The notes below the pieces were generated by a model. The model saw only the letters and a list, made by a program, of their open reading frames with translations. It did no database searches and had not been told where the DNA came from. DNA of 64,000 bases, taken from the NCBI RefSeq assembly GCF_013408565.1, contig NZ_JACBZX010000001.1, positions 2,728,001 through 2,792,000 of the forward strand, read 5' to 3'. The translations under genes were made by a program, and so were the position numbers. This DNA is from Janibacter alkaliphilus. Lineage in GTDB: Bacteria > Actinomycetota > Actinomycetes > Actinomycetales > Dermatophilaceae. Below are positions 46,175 to 56,261 of this stretch, one piece after another. Positions within the stretch are counted from its first letter, which is position 1. The number at the start of each line of letters is the position of its first letter.

Positions 46175-46987
46175 ATGGCGAAGACGACCGCGAGCGGGCT
46201 GCCCCGGATGAAGAAGTCGAGCTACGAGGCCGAGCTGGCCCGGCTGCAGCAGGAGCTCGTCGCGCTGCAGGAGTGGCTCAAGGTCTCCGGAGCCCGGGTG
46301 GTGGTGCTCTTCGAGGGCCGGGACGCGGCGGGCAAGGGCGGGGCGATCAAGCGGATCACCGAGCCGCTGAGTCCTCGCGTCGTGCGGGTGGCGGCGCTGC
46401 CGGCACCCAACGAGCGGGAGAAGACCCAGTGGTACTTCCAGCGCTACGTGCCGCACCTGCCGGCGGCCGGCGAGATGGTCCTCTTCGACCGCTCCTGGTA
46501 CAACCGCGCCGGGGTGGAGCGGGTCATGGGCTTCTGCACCGACGAGGAGTACGAGACCTTCCTGCACCAGGCGCCGCTCTTCGAGCAGATGCTCGTCGAG
46601 GACGGGATCATCCTGCTGAAGTACTGGTTCTCGGTCTCCGACGTCGAGCAGGAGGCCCGCTTCCGGTCCCGGGCGAACGACCCGATGCGGCAGTGGAAGC
46701 TCTCCCCGATGGACGTGCAGTCGATCAGCCGGTGGGAGGACTACTCGCGCGCCAAGGACCGGATGATGGCCGAGACCGACCTGGACGCCACCCCGTGGTG
46801 GACCGTGGAGTCCGAGGACAAGCGCTCGGCGCGGATCAACGTCATCGCCCACCTGCTCGGCAGCATCCCCTACGAGCGCACCACCCCGGACCCGGTGCCG
46901 ATCCCGGACCGGCCCGAGGCGAAGGGGTACGACCGCCCGCCGCGGGAGTCGCAGCGCTACGTCCCGGATCACGCCAGCCAGGTGTGA
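46175..46987 (+). CDS. ppk2: Polyphosphate kinase 2
   Basis: 270 aa. Phosphorylates nucleoside di- or monophosphates with polyphosphate. P-loop FEGRDAAGKGGAIKRI, lid DRSWYNRAGVERVMGF with conserved Arg/Tyr, and the WKLSPMDVQS motif. Single-domain class I length fits NDP phosphorylation. No ppk1 is nearby. Stand-alone transcription. Confidence 0.93.
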   Translation: MAKTTASGLPRMKKSSYEAELARLQQELVALQEWLKVSGARVVVLFEGRDAAGKGGAIKRITEPLSPRVVRVAALPAPNEREKTQWYFQRYVPHLPAAGEMVLFDRSWYNRAGVERVMGFCTDEEYETFLHQAPLFEQMLVEDGIILLKYWFSVSDVEQEARFRSRANDPMRQWKLSPMDVQSISRWEDYSRAKDRMMAETDLDATPWWTVESEDKRSARINVIAHLLGSIPYERTTPDPVPIPDRPEAKGYDRPPRESQRYVPDHASQV

Positions 46988-47022
46988 CAGGTGTGATCCG
47001 CCGCGGGCGCACTACGCTGAGC

Positions 47023-47053
47023 GGTCCCTGGACGCCACCGACGGCGTCGGACC
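47023..47053 (+). promoter_or_regulatory. Hairpin in the 5' leader of the zinc metallopeptidase gene
   Basis: GGTCC and GGACC at the ends and GACGCC/GGCGTC inside pair with a 3-nt bulge (CTG) and loop ACCGAC. It lies just after the likely -10 TACGCT (47013-47018) and before the AGGAG at about 47059, so it would sit at the RNA 5' end. Confidence 0.45.
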
Positions 47054-47069
47054 CCTCAGGAGTGTGCCG

Positions 47070-47990
47070 ATGAGCTTCGACGACAACGCCTCGCTGGACA
47101 CCTCGAGGGTGGGCTCCGGCGGCGGGGGCCGCGGGGTGGGCCGGGGACCGGTGATCGCCGGCGGCGGGGTCGTCGGGCTCATCATCACCGTCCTGGTCGT
47201 GCTGCTCGGCGGCGGCGACATGCTCGGCACCGACACCTCCTCGCAGGGCGAGCAGGGCGAGGACCTGGCGCAGCGCTGCCAGACCGGCGCGGACGCCAAC
47301 GCCGACCGGGACTGCCGGGCGGTGGCCACCGAGAACAGCCTCTACGACTACTGGAGCCAGCAGCCGGACCTGGCCGCCGACCTGCGGGCGGCCGGGCAGG
47401 ACTTCCGGGCACCGGCGCAGGTGACGATCTACGAGGGGCAGACCCAGTCCCGGTGCGGCACGGCGAGCAACCAGATCGGTCCCTTCTACTGCCCCCTGGA
47501 CGAGCGGATCTTCCTCGACACCGACTTCTTCGACATCCTGCAGCAGCGGCTGGGCGCGCAGGACGGGGCGCTGGCCGAGGAGTACGTGCTCGCCCACGAG
47601 TACGGTCACCACATCCAGAACCTCTACGGGGTGCTGGAGGAGAGCCAGCGCGACCCGCAGGGCGCGGACTCCGGCGCGGTGCGGGTCGAGCTCATGGCGG
47701 ACTGCTTCGCCGGGATGTGGATCCAGCACGCCGGCAGCACCCAGGACAGCAACGGCAACCGGCTCATGGAGGGCGTCACCGAAGAGGACGTCGCCGACGC
47801 GATGAGCGCGGCGAAGGCGGTCGGCGACGACGTCATCCAGGAGCGCTCCGGCGGCGAGGTGAACCCCGACGGGTGGACCCACGGCTCCGCGCAGGCCCGC
47901 CAGACCTGGCTGGGGATCGGCATGCAGGCGAGCACGCTCGACGACTGCGACACCTTCGCGGTGGCCGACCCCAACAACCCCGGCTCCTGA
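47070..47990 (+). CDS. Neutral zinc metallopeptidase (YpfJ family)
   Basis: 306 aa. Short glycine-rich cytoplasmic start, one membrane helix at about 29-46, then an extracytoplasmic domain with HEYGHH (zinc ligands and catalytic Glu) and the third ligand Glu in ELMADCFAGMW. Four cysteines probably form disulfides. ATG at 47070 after AGGAG. Substrate unknown. Confidence 0.9.
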   Translation: MSFDDNASLDTSRVGSGGGGRGVGRGPVIAGGGVVGLIITVLVVLLGGGDMLGTDTSSQGEQGEDLAQRCQTGADANADRDCRAVATENSLYDYWSQQPDLAADLRAAGQDFRAPAQVTIYEGQTQSRCGTASNQIGPFYCPLDERIFLDTDFFDILQQRLGAQDGALAEEYVLAHEYGHHIQNLYGVLEESQRDPQGADSGAVRVELMADCFAGMWIQHAGSTQDSNGNRLMEGVTEEDVADAMSAAKAVGDDVIQERSGGEVNPDGWTHGSAQARQTWLGIGMQASTLDDCDTFAVADPNNPGS

Positions 47991-48022
47991 CCCGTCCTCC
48001 CCAAAGCCGCTCTGGTCACCCT

Positions 48023-48232
48023 GCGCAACTGCCCGGGCAAATTACGGCTCGTGCGCAACTGCCCGGGCAAATTCGCCCCACCCTGCGCAACTGCCCGGGC
48101 AAATCACGGCTCGTGCGCAACTGCCCGGGCAAATGACACCCACCGTGAGCAACTGCCCGGGCAAATCACCCACCGTGCGCAACTGCCCGGGCAAATTCGG
48201 CCCAGGTCGCGCAACTACCCGGGCAGTTGCGC
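48023..48232. repeat. Array of seven palindromic repeats (GCGCAACTGCCCGGGCAAAT)
   Basis: Copies start at 48023, 48053, 48085, 48115, 48147, 48177 and 48209, steps of 30, 32, 30, 32, 30, 32. The core TGCCCGGGCA is self-complementary. Spacers of 9-12 nt are of two related kinds (ACGGCTCGT and CCCACCGT-like), so the real unit is about 62 bp. Copy 5 has GAGC in place of GCGC; copy 7 is a nearly perfect 24-bp palindrome. Spacers are too short and too similar for CRISPR. Confidence 0.9.
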
Positions 48233-48760
48233 AGGCGAGGGCGGGTCGTCGATCGTCACCCGGACCGCACGGCCCCGGCCCAGGGCGTCCTGCAGCACGG
48301 TCAGGCGCGGGTCGGGCAGGTCCCACAGCTCGCGCCGCGGCAGGTCGGCGAGCGGGAGCAGCGAGGGCGCGAGAAGCACCTGCCCGGCCAGGGCCCTGTC
48401 GCCGCCGACGACGAGGCCGGCCGCCGACCCCGGCGGGCAGATCCGGCCCAGGTGGCGCACCACGGTCTCGACGAGCTCGTCCGCCTGGTTGCCGCGGCGC
48501 CGGGCATACCGCTGCTGGGACCAGCCGCCGGCCGCGGTGCGGGACTGGACGTAGCGGGTGCCGGTCTTGTGCGCGGTCAGCACCTCGCCGCGCGCCAGCC
48601 CGATGGCGTAGCCGCCGCGGCGGACGAGGACGAGCCCCAGCGGGTCGTGGTCGAAGGTCTCGACCGCGACGACCCGCTGGGGCCCGTCGGGGTTGTTGGC
48701 GTCGAAGCGCTCGCGCCAGCGCGGGTAGCGCGCGGGCGCCACCTCGACGACGCGGCTCAC
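48215..48760 (-). CDS. acVLRF1-type peptidyl-tRNA hydrolase
   Basis: 181 aa actinobacterial relative of Vms1/eRF1-like factors that cut nascent chains from peptidyl-tRNA on stalled ribosomes. Catalytic-loop motif GGWSQQRYARRRGNQ is near residues 78-92. GTG at 48760. The last five residues AQLPG and the stop are encoded by the final copy of the palindrome array. Convergent with the metallopeptidase gene; directly downstream of the suf genes on the same strand. Confidence 0.85.
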   Translation of the reverse strand: MSRVVEVAPARYPRWRERFDANNPDGPQRVVAVETFDHDPLGLVLVRRGGYAIGLARGEVLTAHKTGTRYVQSRTAAGGWSQQRYARRRGNQADELVETVVRHLGRICPPGSAAGLVVGGDRALAGQVLLAPSLLPLADLPRRELWDLPDPRLTVLQDALGRGRAVRVTIDDPPSPAQLPG

Positions 48761-48761
48761 C

Positions 48762-49085
48762 TCAGATGTTGAAGCCGAGGGCGCGCAGCTGGTCGCGGCC
48801 GTCGTCGGTGATTTTGTCCGGGCCCCACGGCGGCATCCACACCCAGTTGATCCGGTGGCCGTTGACGAGCCCCTCGAGGCTCTGCCCGACCTGGTCCTCG
48901 ATGACGTCGGTCAGCGGGCAGGCCGCCGAGGTGAGCGTCATGTCGATGACCGCGTGGTTGGTGGGGTCGACGGTGATCCCGTAGACGAGGCCGAGGTCGA
49001 CGACGTTGATCCCGAGCTCGGGGTCGACGACGTCGCGCATGGCCTCCTCGACGTCCGCGACGTTGGTGGCGGTGGTCTCGCTCAT
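48762..49085 (-). CDS. sufT: SufT-like Fe-S assembly factor (MIP18/DUF59)
   Basis: 107 aa; MIP18-family protein that helps Fe-S cluster assembly or insertion. Typical DPELGINVVDLGLVYGI and the conserved cysteine in TSAACPLTD. Last gene of the suf operon; ATG overlaps the sufU stop (ATGA). Confidence 0.9.
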   Translation of the reverse strand: MSETTATNVADVEEAMRDVVDPELGINVVDLGLVYGITVDPTNHAVIDMTLTSAACPLTDVIEDQVGQSLEGLVNGHRINWVWMPPWGPDKITDDGRDQLRALGFNI

Positions 49086-49540
49086 GCCGGGTCTCCTTCT
49101 CGGATCTCGTGGCCTGACTGGTGCAACGCGTCGGTGAAGGCCATCCATCCCAGCAGGGCGCACTTCACCCTCGCCGGGTAGCGGGCGACCCCGGCCAGGG
49201 CGACCCCGTCGCCGATGACCTCCTCATCGCCGGTGTCCTCGCCCTTGCTGGTCAGCATGGTGCGCATCGCCTCGTAGGTGTTCAGCGCCTCGGACAGCGG
49301 GTGCCCGACGACCTCCTCGGCGAGGATCGAGGTGGAGGCGGTCGAGATCGAGCAGCCCTGCGCGTCGTAGCTGACGTCCTCGACGACCGGGTCCTCCCCC
49401 GCGCCGACGTGCAGTCGCAGGGTCACCTCGTCGCCGCAGGTCGGGTTGACGTGGTGCACCTCGGCCTCGAAGGGCTCGCGCAGCCCGGCGTGCCGGGGGT
49501 GCTTGCTGTGGTCGAGGATGAGCTCCTGGTAGAGGTCCAT
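49082..49540 (-). CDS. sufU: SufU zinc-dependent sulfurtransferase
   Basis: 152 aa; takes sulfur from SufS. Zinc/cysteine ligands in NPTCGDEV, QGCSIS and KCALLGW, and the insertion typical of SufU versus IscU is present. ATG at 49540, 1 nt after the sufS stop. Confidence 0.93.
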   Translation of the reverse strand: MDLYQELILDHSKHPRHAGLREPFEAEVHHVNPTCGDEVTLRLHVGAGEDPVVEDVSYDAQGCSISTASTSILAEEVVGHPLSEALNTYEAMRTMLTSKGEDTGDEEVIGDGVALAGVARYPARVKCALLGWMAFTDALHQSGHEIREGDPA

Positions 49541-49541
49541 C

Positions 49542-50861
<1,320 letters not shown>

Positions 50862-51620
50862 TCAGGCCCCCGCGGTGATGTAGCGGTCGTAGCCCTCGGC
50901 CTCGAGGCGGTCGGCCAGCTCGGGGCCGCCCTCCTCGGCGATCCGGCCGTCGACGAAGACGTGCACGTGGTCGGGGCGGATGTAGCGCAGGATCCGGGTG
51001 TAGTGGGTGATCAGCAGCACGCCGGTGTCGTCGCTCTCCCGGACCCGGTTGACGCCCTCGGAGACGACCCGGAGGGCGTCGACGTCCAGCCCGGAGTCGG
51101 TCTCGTCGAGCACCGCGATCTTGGGCTGCAGCAGCTCCATCTGGAGGATCTCGTGGCGCTTCTTCTCCCCGCCGGAGAAGCCCTCGTTGACGTTGCGGTC
51201 GGCGAAGGCGGAGTCCATCCGCAGCTGGTCCATGCTCGTGCGCACGTCCTTGACCCAGGTGCGCAGCTTCGGCGCCTCGCCGGAGACCGCGGTCTTGGCG
51301 GTGCGCAAGAAGTTGCTCACGGTCACGCCGGGCACCTCGACGGGGTACTGCATGGCCAGGAAGAGCCCGGCCCGGGCGCGCTCGTCGACGCTCATCGCCA
51401 GCACGTCCTCACCGTCGAGGGTGACGCTGCCGGAGGTCACCGTGTACTTGGGGTGACCGGCGATGGAGTAGGCGAGGGTGGACTTGCCGGATCCGTTGGG
51501 GCCCATGATCGCGTGGGTCTGCCCGGACTCGATGGTCAGCGTGACGCCCTTGAGGATCTCCTTGGTGCCCTCTTCGGTCTCCACGCCGACGTGCAGGTCG
51601 GTGATCTGAAGGGTTGCCAT
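50862..51620 (-). CDS. sufC: Fe-S assembly ATPase SufC
   Basis: 252 aa ABC-type ATPase of the SufBCD scaffold: GPNGSGKSTLAYSIAG, FSGGEKKRHEILQMELL (signature) and AVLDETDSGLDVDAL. Cytosolic. Confidence 0.96.
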   Translation of the reverse strand: MATLQITDLHVGVETEEGTKEILKGVTLTIESGQTHAIMGPNGSGKSTLAYSIAGHPKYTVTSGSVTLDGEDVLAMSVDERARAGLFLAMQYPVEVPGVTVSNFLRTAKTAVSGEAPKLRTWVKDVRTSMDQLRMDSAFADRNVNEGFSGGEKKRHEILQMELLQPKIAVLDETDSGLDVDALRVVSEGVNRVRESDDTGVLLITHYTRILRYIRPDHVHVFVDGRIAEEGGPELADRLEAEGYDRYITAGA

Positions 51621-51677
51621 GTCTCTCGTCTCTCGTTCTCGTTCGTGTCGAAGGGGGTTCGACGTCGGTCTTCGGGC

Positions 51678-52013
51678 TCAGGCGGTGCGGGCCGGCTGGT
51701 CGGACAGGGCCACGTGGACGTCGCCGTCGACGACCTCCACCTGGTGCACGACCACCGGCACGGTGGCCGGCAGGCCGCTCGGGGCCCCGGTGCGCAGGTC
51801 GAAGGTCGAGCCGTGCAGCCAGCACTCGATCTGGCAGCCCTCGACCTCGCCCTCGGCGAGCGAGACCTTGCCGTGGGTGCACTCGTCGTCGATGCAGTGC
51901 ACCGAGCCGTCCTCGGCGCGCACGATGGCCACGACGCGACCGTCGATCTCGGCGCGCGCGGCGCCGACCTCGGGCAGCTCGTCGAGGGCGCAGACCCTCA
52001 CCCCGGCGGTCAC
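51678..52013 (-). CDS. Rieske-type [2Fe-2S] ferredoxin in the suf operon
   Basis: 111 aa. Cluster ligands CTHG and CWLHG. Standard member of actinobacterial suf operons; possible electron donor in assembly. Its start overlaps the sufD stop by 4 nt. Confidence 0.92.
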   Translation of the reverse strand: MTAGVRVCALDELPEVGAARAEIDGRVVAIVRAEDGSVHCIDDECTHGKVSLAEGEVEGCQIECWLHGSTFDLRTGAPSGLPATVPVVVHQVEVVDGDVHVALSDQPARTA

Positions 52014-53194
52014 TGCTCCGCCGTCGCCAGCTCGGCCTCGATCGCGCTCATCACGCGCTCGGTGACCTCGGGGACGCCGATCCGCTGGACGATGCTGGCG
52101 AAGAAGCCGCGCACCACCAGCCGGCGGGCCTCGTCCTGCGGGATCCCGCGGGACTGCAGGTAGAAGAGCTGCTCGTCGTCGAAGCGGCCGGTGGTCGAGG
52201 CGTGCCCGGCACCGGCGATCTCGCCGGTCTCGATCTCCAGGTTGGGGACCGAGTCGGCGCGGGCGCCGTCGGTGAGCACGAGGTTGCGGTTGAGCTCGTA
52301 GGTGTCGGTGCCCTCGGCGGCGGCCTGGATGAGGACGTCACCGATCCACACGGTGCGCGCGGTCTCGCCCTGCAGGGCGCCCTTGTACTCGACGTTGCTG
52401 CGGCAGTGCGGCGCCTCATGGTCGACGAAGAGCCGGTGCTCGAGGTGCTGCCCGGCGTCGGCGAAGTACACGCCGAGCCCGTCGAAGGACCCGCCGGGGC
52501 CGGCGTAGGCGATGCTCGTGTCGTGGCGCACCACGTCGCCGCCGAGGGTGACGACGATGTGCTTGAGGCTGGCGTCCCGGCCGACGAGGCCGTGGTGGCT
52601 GGCCAGCTGGACGCTGTCGTCGCGCCACTCGCCGACGGTCACCAGGGTCAGCTCGGCGCCGTCCTCGACGACGATCTCGACGTTCTCGCTGGTGGTCGCC
52701 GAGCCGGAGTAGGCCAGCACGACGGTCGCCCGCGAGTGCCGCCCGGCGACGACGACGGTGTGCCCGGCGCTGGCGCCCTCGCTGGAGGCGCCGGTGGTCT
52801 CTAGCACGAAGGGCTCGGCCAGCTCGGCCTCCCGCGGGACGGTGAGCAGCCGGACCTCGTCGGCGGCCGCCCAGGCGAGCGCGCTGGCCCGCGAGCCGGG
52901 CACGTAGCCGGAGGAGCCGACGGCCTCGTGGTCACGCCCGACGGTCTGCACGGTCACCTGGTCGCTGCCGCGCCCGGAGACGCTCAGCGAGCCGCCCTCG
53001 AAGGTGGCGTCGGCGGTCAGCCCGCGCAGCCGGTCCAGCGGGGTGAAGCGCCAGTCCTCCTCGCGGCCGGTGGGGACCTCGAAGTCCTCCGGCCGGTAGG
53101 AGCGGGCGCGCTCGGCCCGGGACTGGTCCGGGACGAAGGCCGCGGCGCTGTCGGAGTGCGACCCGGCGCGCGGGGTGTCGGTGAGCAGGCTCAT
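52010..53194 (-). CDS. sufD: SufD scaffold subunit
   Basis: 394 aa beta-helix protein, partner of SufB and SufC. C-terminal block DDEQLFYLQSRGIPQDEARRLV matches the SufB/D family. Starts 1 nt after the sufB stop. Confidence 0.95.
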   Translation of the reverse strand: MSLLTDTPRAGSHSDSAAAFVPDQSRAERARSYRPEDFEVPTGREEDWRFTPLDRLRGLTADATFEGGSLSVSGRGSDQVTVQTVGRDHEAVGSSGYVPGSRASALAWAAADEVRLLTVPREAELAEPFVLETTGASSEGASAGHTVVVAGRHSRATVVLAYSGSATTSENVEIVVEDGAELTLVTVGEWRDDSVQLASHHGLVGRDASLKHIVVTLGGDVVRHDTSIAYAGPGGSFDGLGVYFADAGQHLEHRLFVDHEAPHCRSNVEYKGALQGETARTVWIGDVLIQAAAEGTDTYELNRNLVLTDGARADSVPNLEIETGEIAGAGHASTTGRFDDEQLFYLQSRGIPQDEARRLVVRGFFASIVQRIGVPEVTERVMSAIEAELATAEQ

Positions 53195-54616
53195 TCAGCC
53201 CACGGCTCCTTCCATCTGCAGCTCGATGAGGCGGTTGAGCTCGAGGGCGTACTCCATCGGCAGCTCCTTGGCGATCGGCTCGACGAAGCCGCGCACGATC
53301 ATCGCCATCGCCTCCTCCTCGGTCATCCCGCGGGACATGAGGTAGAAGAGCTGGTCCTCGGAGACCTTCGAGACGGTCGCCTCGTGGCCCATCTGCACGT
53401 CGTCCTCGCGGACGTCGACGTAGGGGTAGGTGTCGGAGCGGCTGATCGTGTCGACCAGCAGCGCGTCGCAGACCACCGAGCTCTTCGACCCGGCGGCGCC
53501 CTCGAGCACCTGCACCAGCCCGCGGTAGGAGGTCCGGCCGCCGCCACGGGCGACGGACTTGCTGATGATCGAGCTCGAGGTGTTCGGCGCGGCGTGCACC
53601 ATCTTCGCGCCGGCGTCCTGGTGCTGGCCCTCGCCGGCGAAGGCGATCGAGAGGGTCTCCCCCTTCGCCTGCTCGCCCATGAGGAAGACGGCCGGGTACT
53701 TCATCGTCACCTTGGACCCGATGTTGCCGTCGACCCACTCCATGGTGGCGCCCTCGGCGCAGGTGGCCCGCTTGGTGACGAGGTTGTAGACGTTGTTCGA
53801 CCAGTTCTGGATGGTCGTGTACCGGACCCGGGCGTCCTTCTTCACGACGATCTCGACGACCGCGCTGTGCAGGCTGTCGGTCTTGTAGATCGGCGCGGTG
53901 CACCCCTCGACGTAGTGCACGTAGCTGCCCTCGTCGGCGATGATCAGCGTCCGCTCGAACTGGCCCATGTTCTCGGTGTTGATCCGGAAGTAGGCCTGCA
54001 GCGGGATGTCGACGTGCACGCCCGGCGGGACGTAGATGAAGGAGCCGCCGGACCACACCGCGGTGTTCAGCGCGGAGAACTTGTTGTCGCCGGCCGGGAT
54101 GACGGTGCCGAAGTACTCGCGGAAGAGGTCCTCGTGCTCGCGCAGCCCGCTGTCGGTGTCGACGAAGATGACGCCCTGCTCCTCCAGGTCCTCGCGGATC
54201 TGGTGGTAGACGACCTCGGACTCGTACTGGGCGGCGACGCCGGCGACGAGGCGCTGCTTCTCCGCCTCGGGGATGCCGAGCTTGTCGTAGGTGTTCTTGA
54301 TGTCCTCGGGCAGGTCCTCCCAGCTCGTGGCCTGCTGCTCGGTGGACTTCACGAAGTACTTGATGTTCTGGAAGTCGATCCCGGTGAGGTCGCTGCCCCA
54401 GGACGGCATCGGCTTCTTGCCGAAGAGGCGCAGCGCCTTCAGCCGGAGGTCCCGCATCCACTGCGGCTCGGACTTGCGGTCGGCGATGTCGGTGACGACC
54501 GCCTCGTTCAGCCCGCGCTGCGCGGAGGCGCCGGCGCTGTCGGAGTCGGACCAGCCGTACTCGTAGCGGCCGATGCCCTTGAGTCCGGGGTTGAGCTCTT
54601 CGATGTTCGTGCTCAT
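53195..54616 (-). CDS. sufB: SufB scaffold subunit
   Basis: 473 aa; carries the nascent cluster. Blocks [17 protein letters not shown], the cysteine-bearing VEGCTAPIY and C-terminal [23 protein letters not shown] at 54616 overlaps the sufR stop (ATGA), tying repressor and scaffold in one transcript. Confidence 0.97.
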   Translation of the reverse strand: MSTNIEELNPGLKGIGRYEYGWSDSDSAGASAQRGLNEAVVTDIADRKSEPQWMRDLRLKALRLFGKKPMPSWGSDLTGIDFQNIKYFVKSTEQQATSWEDLPEDIKNTYDKLGIPEAEKQRLVAGVAAQYESEVVYHQIREDLEEQGVIFVDTDSGLREHEDLFREYFGTVIPAGDNKFSALNTAVWSGGSFIYVPPGVHVDIPLQAYFRINTENMGQFERTLIIADEGSYVHYVEGCTAPIYKTDSLHSAVVEIVVKKDARVRYTTIQNWSNNVYNLVTKRATCAEGATMEWVDGNIGSKVTMKYPAVFLMGEQAKGETLSIAFAGEGQHQDAGAKMVHAAPNTSSSIISKSVARGGGRTSYRGLVQVLEGAAGSKSSVVCDALLVDTISRSDTYPYVDVREDDVQMGHEATVSKVSEDQLFYLMSRGMTEEEAMAMIVRGFVEPIAKELPMEYALELNRLIELQMEGAVG

Positions 54617-55323
54617 CGCTTGGACCTCTCTGTCGTGGGGACGAAGGTGGTGCAGACGTGGTCGCCGTGGGCCAGGGTGGCCAGGCGCTGGACATGGACG
54701 CCGAGCAGCCGGGAGAAGGCGTCCGCCTCCGCCTCGCACAGCTCGGGGAACTCGCTGGCGACGTGCTGCACCGGGCAGTGCCCCTGGCACAGCTGGACGC
54801 CCACGGTGCGGCGGCCGCGACGGTCGTCGGGGCCCTGCAGCGGTCGCGCGCTGGCGGCGAAGCCGTCGCCGCGCAGCGCCTCGACCAGCGCGTCGGTGCG
54901 GGCCCGGGGGTCGTCCCCGGCGGCGGCGATCTCGTCGGCGTAGCGGGTCTCGACCTCGCGCACCCGTTGCTCGGCGAAGGCACGCACGGCACCGTCGCCG
55001 GCGTGCTCCCGCAGGAAGCGTACGGCGTCGGCGGCCAGCACGTCGTAGTCGGCCGGCAGCGCGTCGTGGCCGGTGTCGCTGAGCACCCAGGACCGGGCGG
55101 GTCGGCCGCGGCCGCGCTTGCCGCCGGTCTCGCGGCTGACGATGAGGCCGCCGGCGGCCAGGTGGTCGAGGTGGCGGCGAACGCCGGTGGCGGTCAGACC
55201 GAGCTCGTCGGCCACCTGGGCAGCGGTGATCGGCCCGCCCTCGGTGATCGCCTCGAGGACGCGGTCACGGGTGCGGGCGTCGGCTGGTTCCGCCGCGCTC
55301 TGGTGCACATCCGTATTAACCAC
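54613..55323 (-). CDS. sufR: SufR-like Fe-S-sensing repressor
   Basis: 236 aa: DeoR/ArsR-type winged helix at about 30-75 ([21 protein letters not shown]) and C-terminal cysteines ([11 protein letters not shown] and [10 protein letters not shown], plus HVCTTF) that can hold a cluster. In mycobacteria and cyanobacteria SufR represses suf when Fe-S is sufficient. GTG at 55323; the A/T-rich stretch around 55318-55345 is the likely promoter/operator. Confidence 0.9.
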   Translation of the reverse strand: MVNTDVHQSAAEPADARTRDRVLEAITEGGPITAAQVADELGLTATGVRRHLDHLAAGGLIVSRETGGKRGRGRPARSWVLSDTGHDALPADYDVLAADAVRFLREHAGDGAVRAFAEQRVREVETRYADEIAAAGDDPRARTDALVEALRGDGFAASARPLQGPDDRRGRRTVGVQLCQGHCPVQHVASEFPELCEAEADAFSRLLGVHVQRLATLAHGDHVCTTFVPTTERSKR

Positions 55324-55412
55324 ACAGCCATGTTATGTAATTCCCGGGCGGTGGCAACGAAGGCAGTCCTTACCCCCTTCGCCTCTCCAGGCGCCGCCAA
55401 GACACCCCTGAA

Positions 55413-55478
55413 CCGCTGACAGATGGCGACACGCGGATGCCGTCCGCCGGAGGTCGGCGTGTCACCATCCGTCAGCGG
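55413..55478. repeat. 22-bp inverted repeat between divergent sufR and an ABC operon
   Basis: 55413-55434 pairs with 55457-55478 at 20 of 22 positions; 22-nt loop. It sits between two divergent promoters, so it is not a plain terminator. Confidence 0.75.
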
Positions 55479-55539
55479 GTGCGGATGCGCCCGGTCTGGC
55501 ACGCACGCCCCTGACCGCACGGCCCCGACCGGGCGCCCG

Positions 55540-55545
55540 TAGACT
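55540..55545 (+). promoter_or_regulatory. -10 element of leaderless ABC ATPase gene
   Basis: TAGACT ends 8 nt before the GTG at 55554. Confidence 0.5.
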
Positions 55546-55553
55546 GCCCGCCC

Positions 55554-56261
55554 GTGAGCGAGGCCGTGCGCGTCGAGAACCTCCGCCGGGCCTTCGGCTC
55601 GACGGTGGCCGTCGCCGATGCCTCCTGGAGCGCGGCCGCCGGGGCGATCACCTGCGTGCTCGGACCCAACGGCGCGGGCAAAACCACGGTCATGGAGTGC
55701 CTCGGCGGGCTGCAGCGCCCCGACGACGGGCGGGCCCGGGTGCTCGGCACCGACCCCTGGCGCGCGCCCGCCGCGCACCGCGCCCGGGTCGGGGTGATGC
55801 TGCAGGACGGCGGGCTCCCCCAGTCCGCGACCCCCCGGCGGCTGCTGACGCACCTCTCCCGGCTGGTGGCTGGCCCCACCCGGACCGCCGAGCTGATGGA
55901 GCGGCTCGACCTGGACGGTCGGGCGGGCCGCCCGATCCGCCGGCTCAGCGGCGGCGAGAAGCAGCGGGTCGCCCTGGTCGCGGCGCTGCTGCACCGCCCC
56001 GAGGTGGCCCTGCTCGACGAGCCGTCGGCCGGCCTGGACCCGCACGCCCGGCGCGAGGTCTGGCGGCTGCTGCGCCAGGTCGCCGACGACGGCGCCGCGG
56101 TCGTGGTCACCACGCACTCCTTCGACGAGGCCGAGCGCATCGGCGACCGGGTGGTCATCTTGCACCGCGGCCGGGTCGCCGCCGACGCCCCCACCGCGGA
56201 GCTCGCCCAGGGCACCGGGCTCGAGGCCCGCTACTTCGCCCTCACCGAGGAGCAGGCATGA
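55554..56261 (+). CDS. ABC transporter ATP-binding protein
   Basis: 235 aa: GPNGAGKTTVMECLGG, signature LSGGEKQRVALVAALL, Walker B VALLDEPSAGLDPHA and VVTTHSFDEAERI. With the overlapping permease it forms an ABC-2-type exporter; position before ctaA/ctaB is usual in actinobacteria and may relate to heme or cytochrome assembly (inference). Confidence 0.92.
   Translation: MSEAVRVENLRRAFGSTVAVADASWSAAAGAITCVLGPNGAGKTTVMECLGGLQRPDDGRARVLGTDPWRAPAAHRARVGVMLQDGGLPQSATPRRLLTHLSRLVAGPTRTAELMERLDLDGRAGRPIRRLSGGEKQRVALVAALLHRPEVALLDEPSAGLDPHARREVWRLLRQVADDGAAVVVTTHSFDEAERIGDRVVILHRGRVAADAPTAELAQGTGLEARYFALTEEQA

Noticed and set aside
48023-48232. CRISPR array
   Set aside because: Repeats are regular, but spacers are only 9-12 nt, fall into two similar types, and no cas genes are near.
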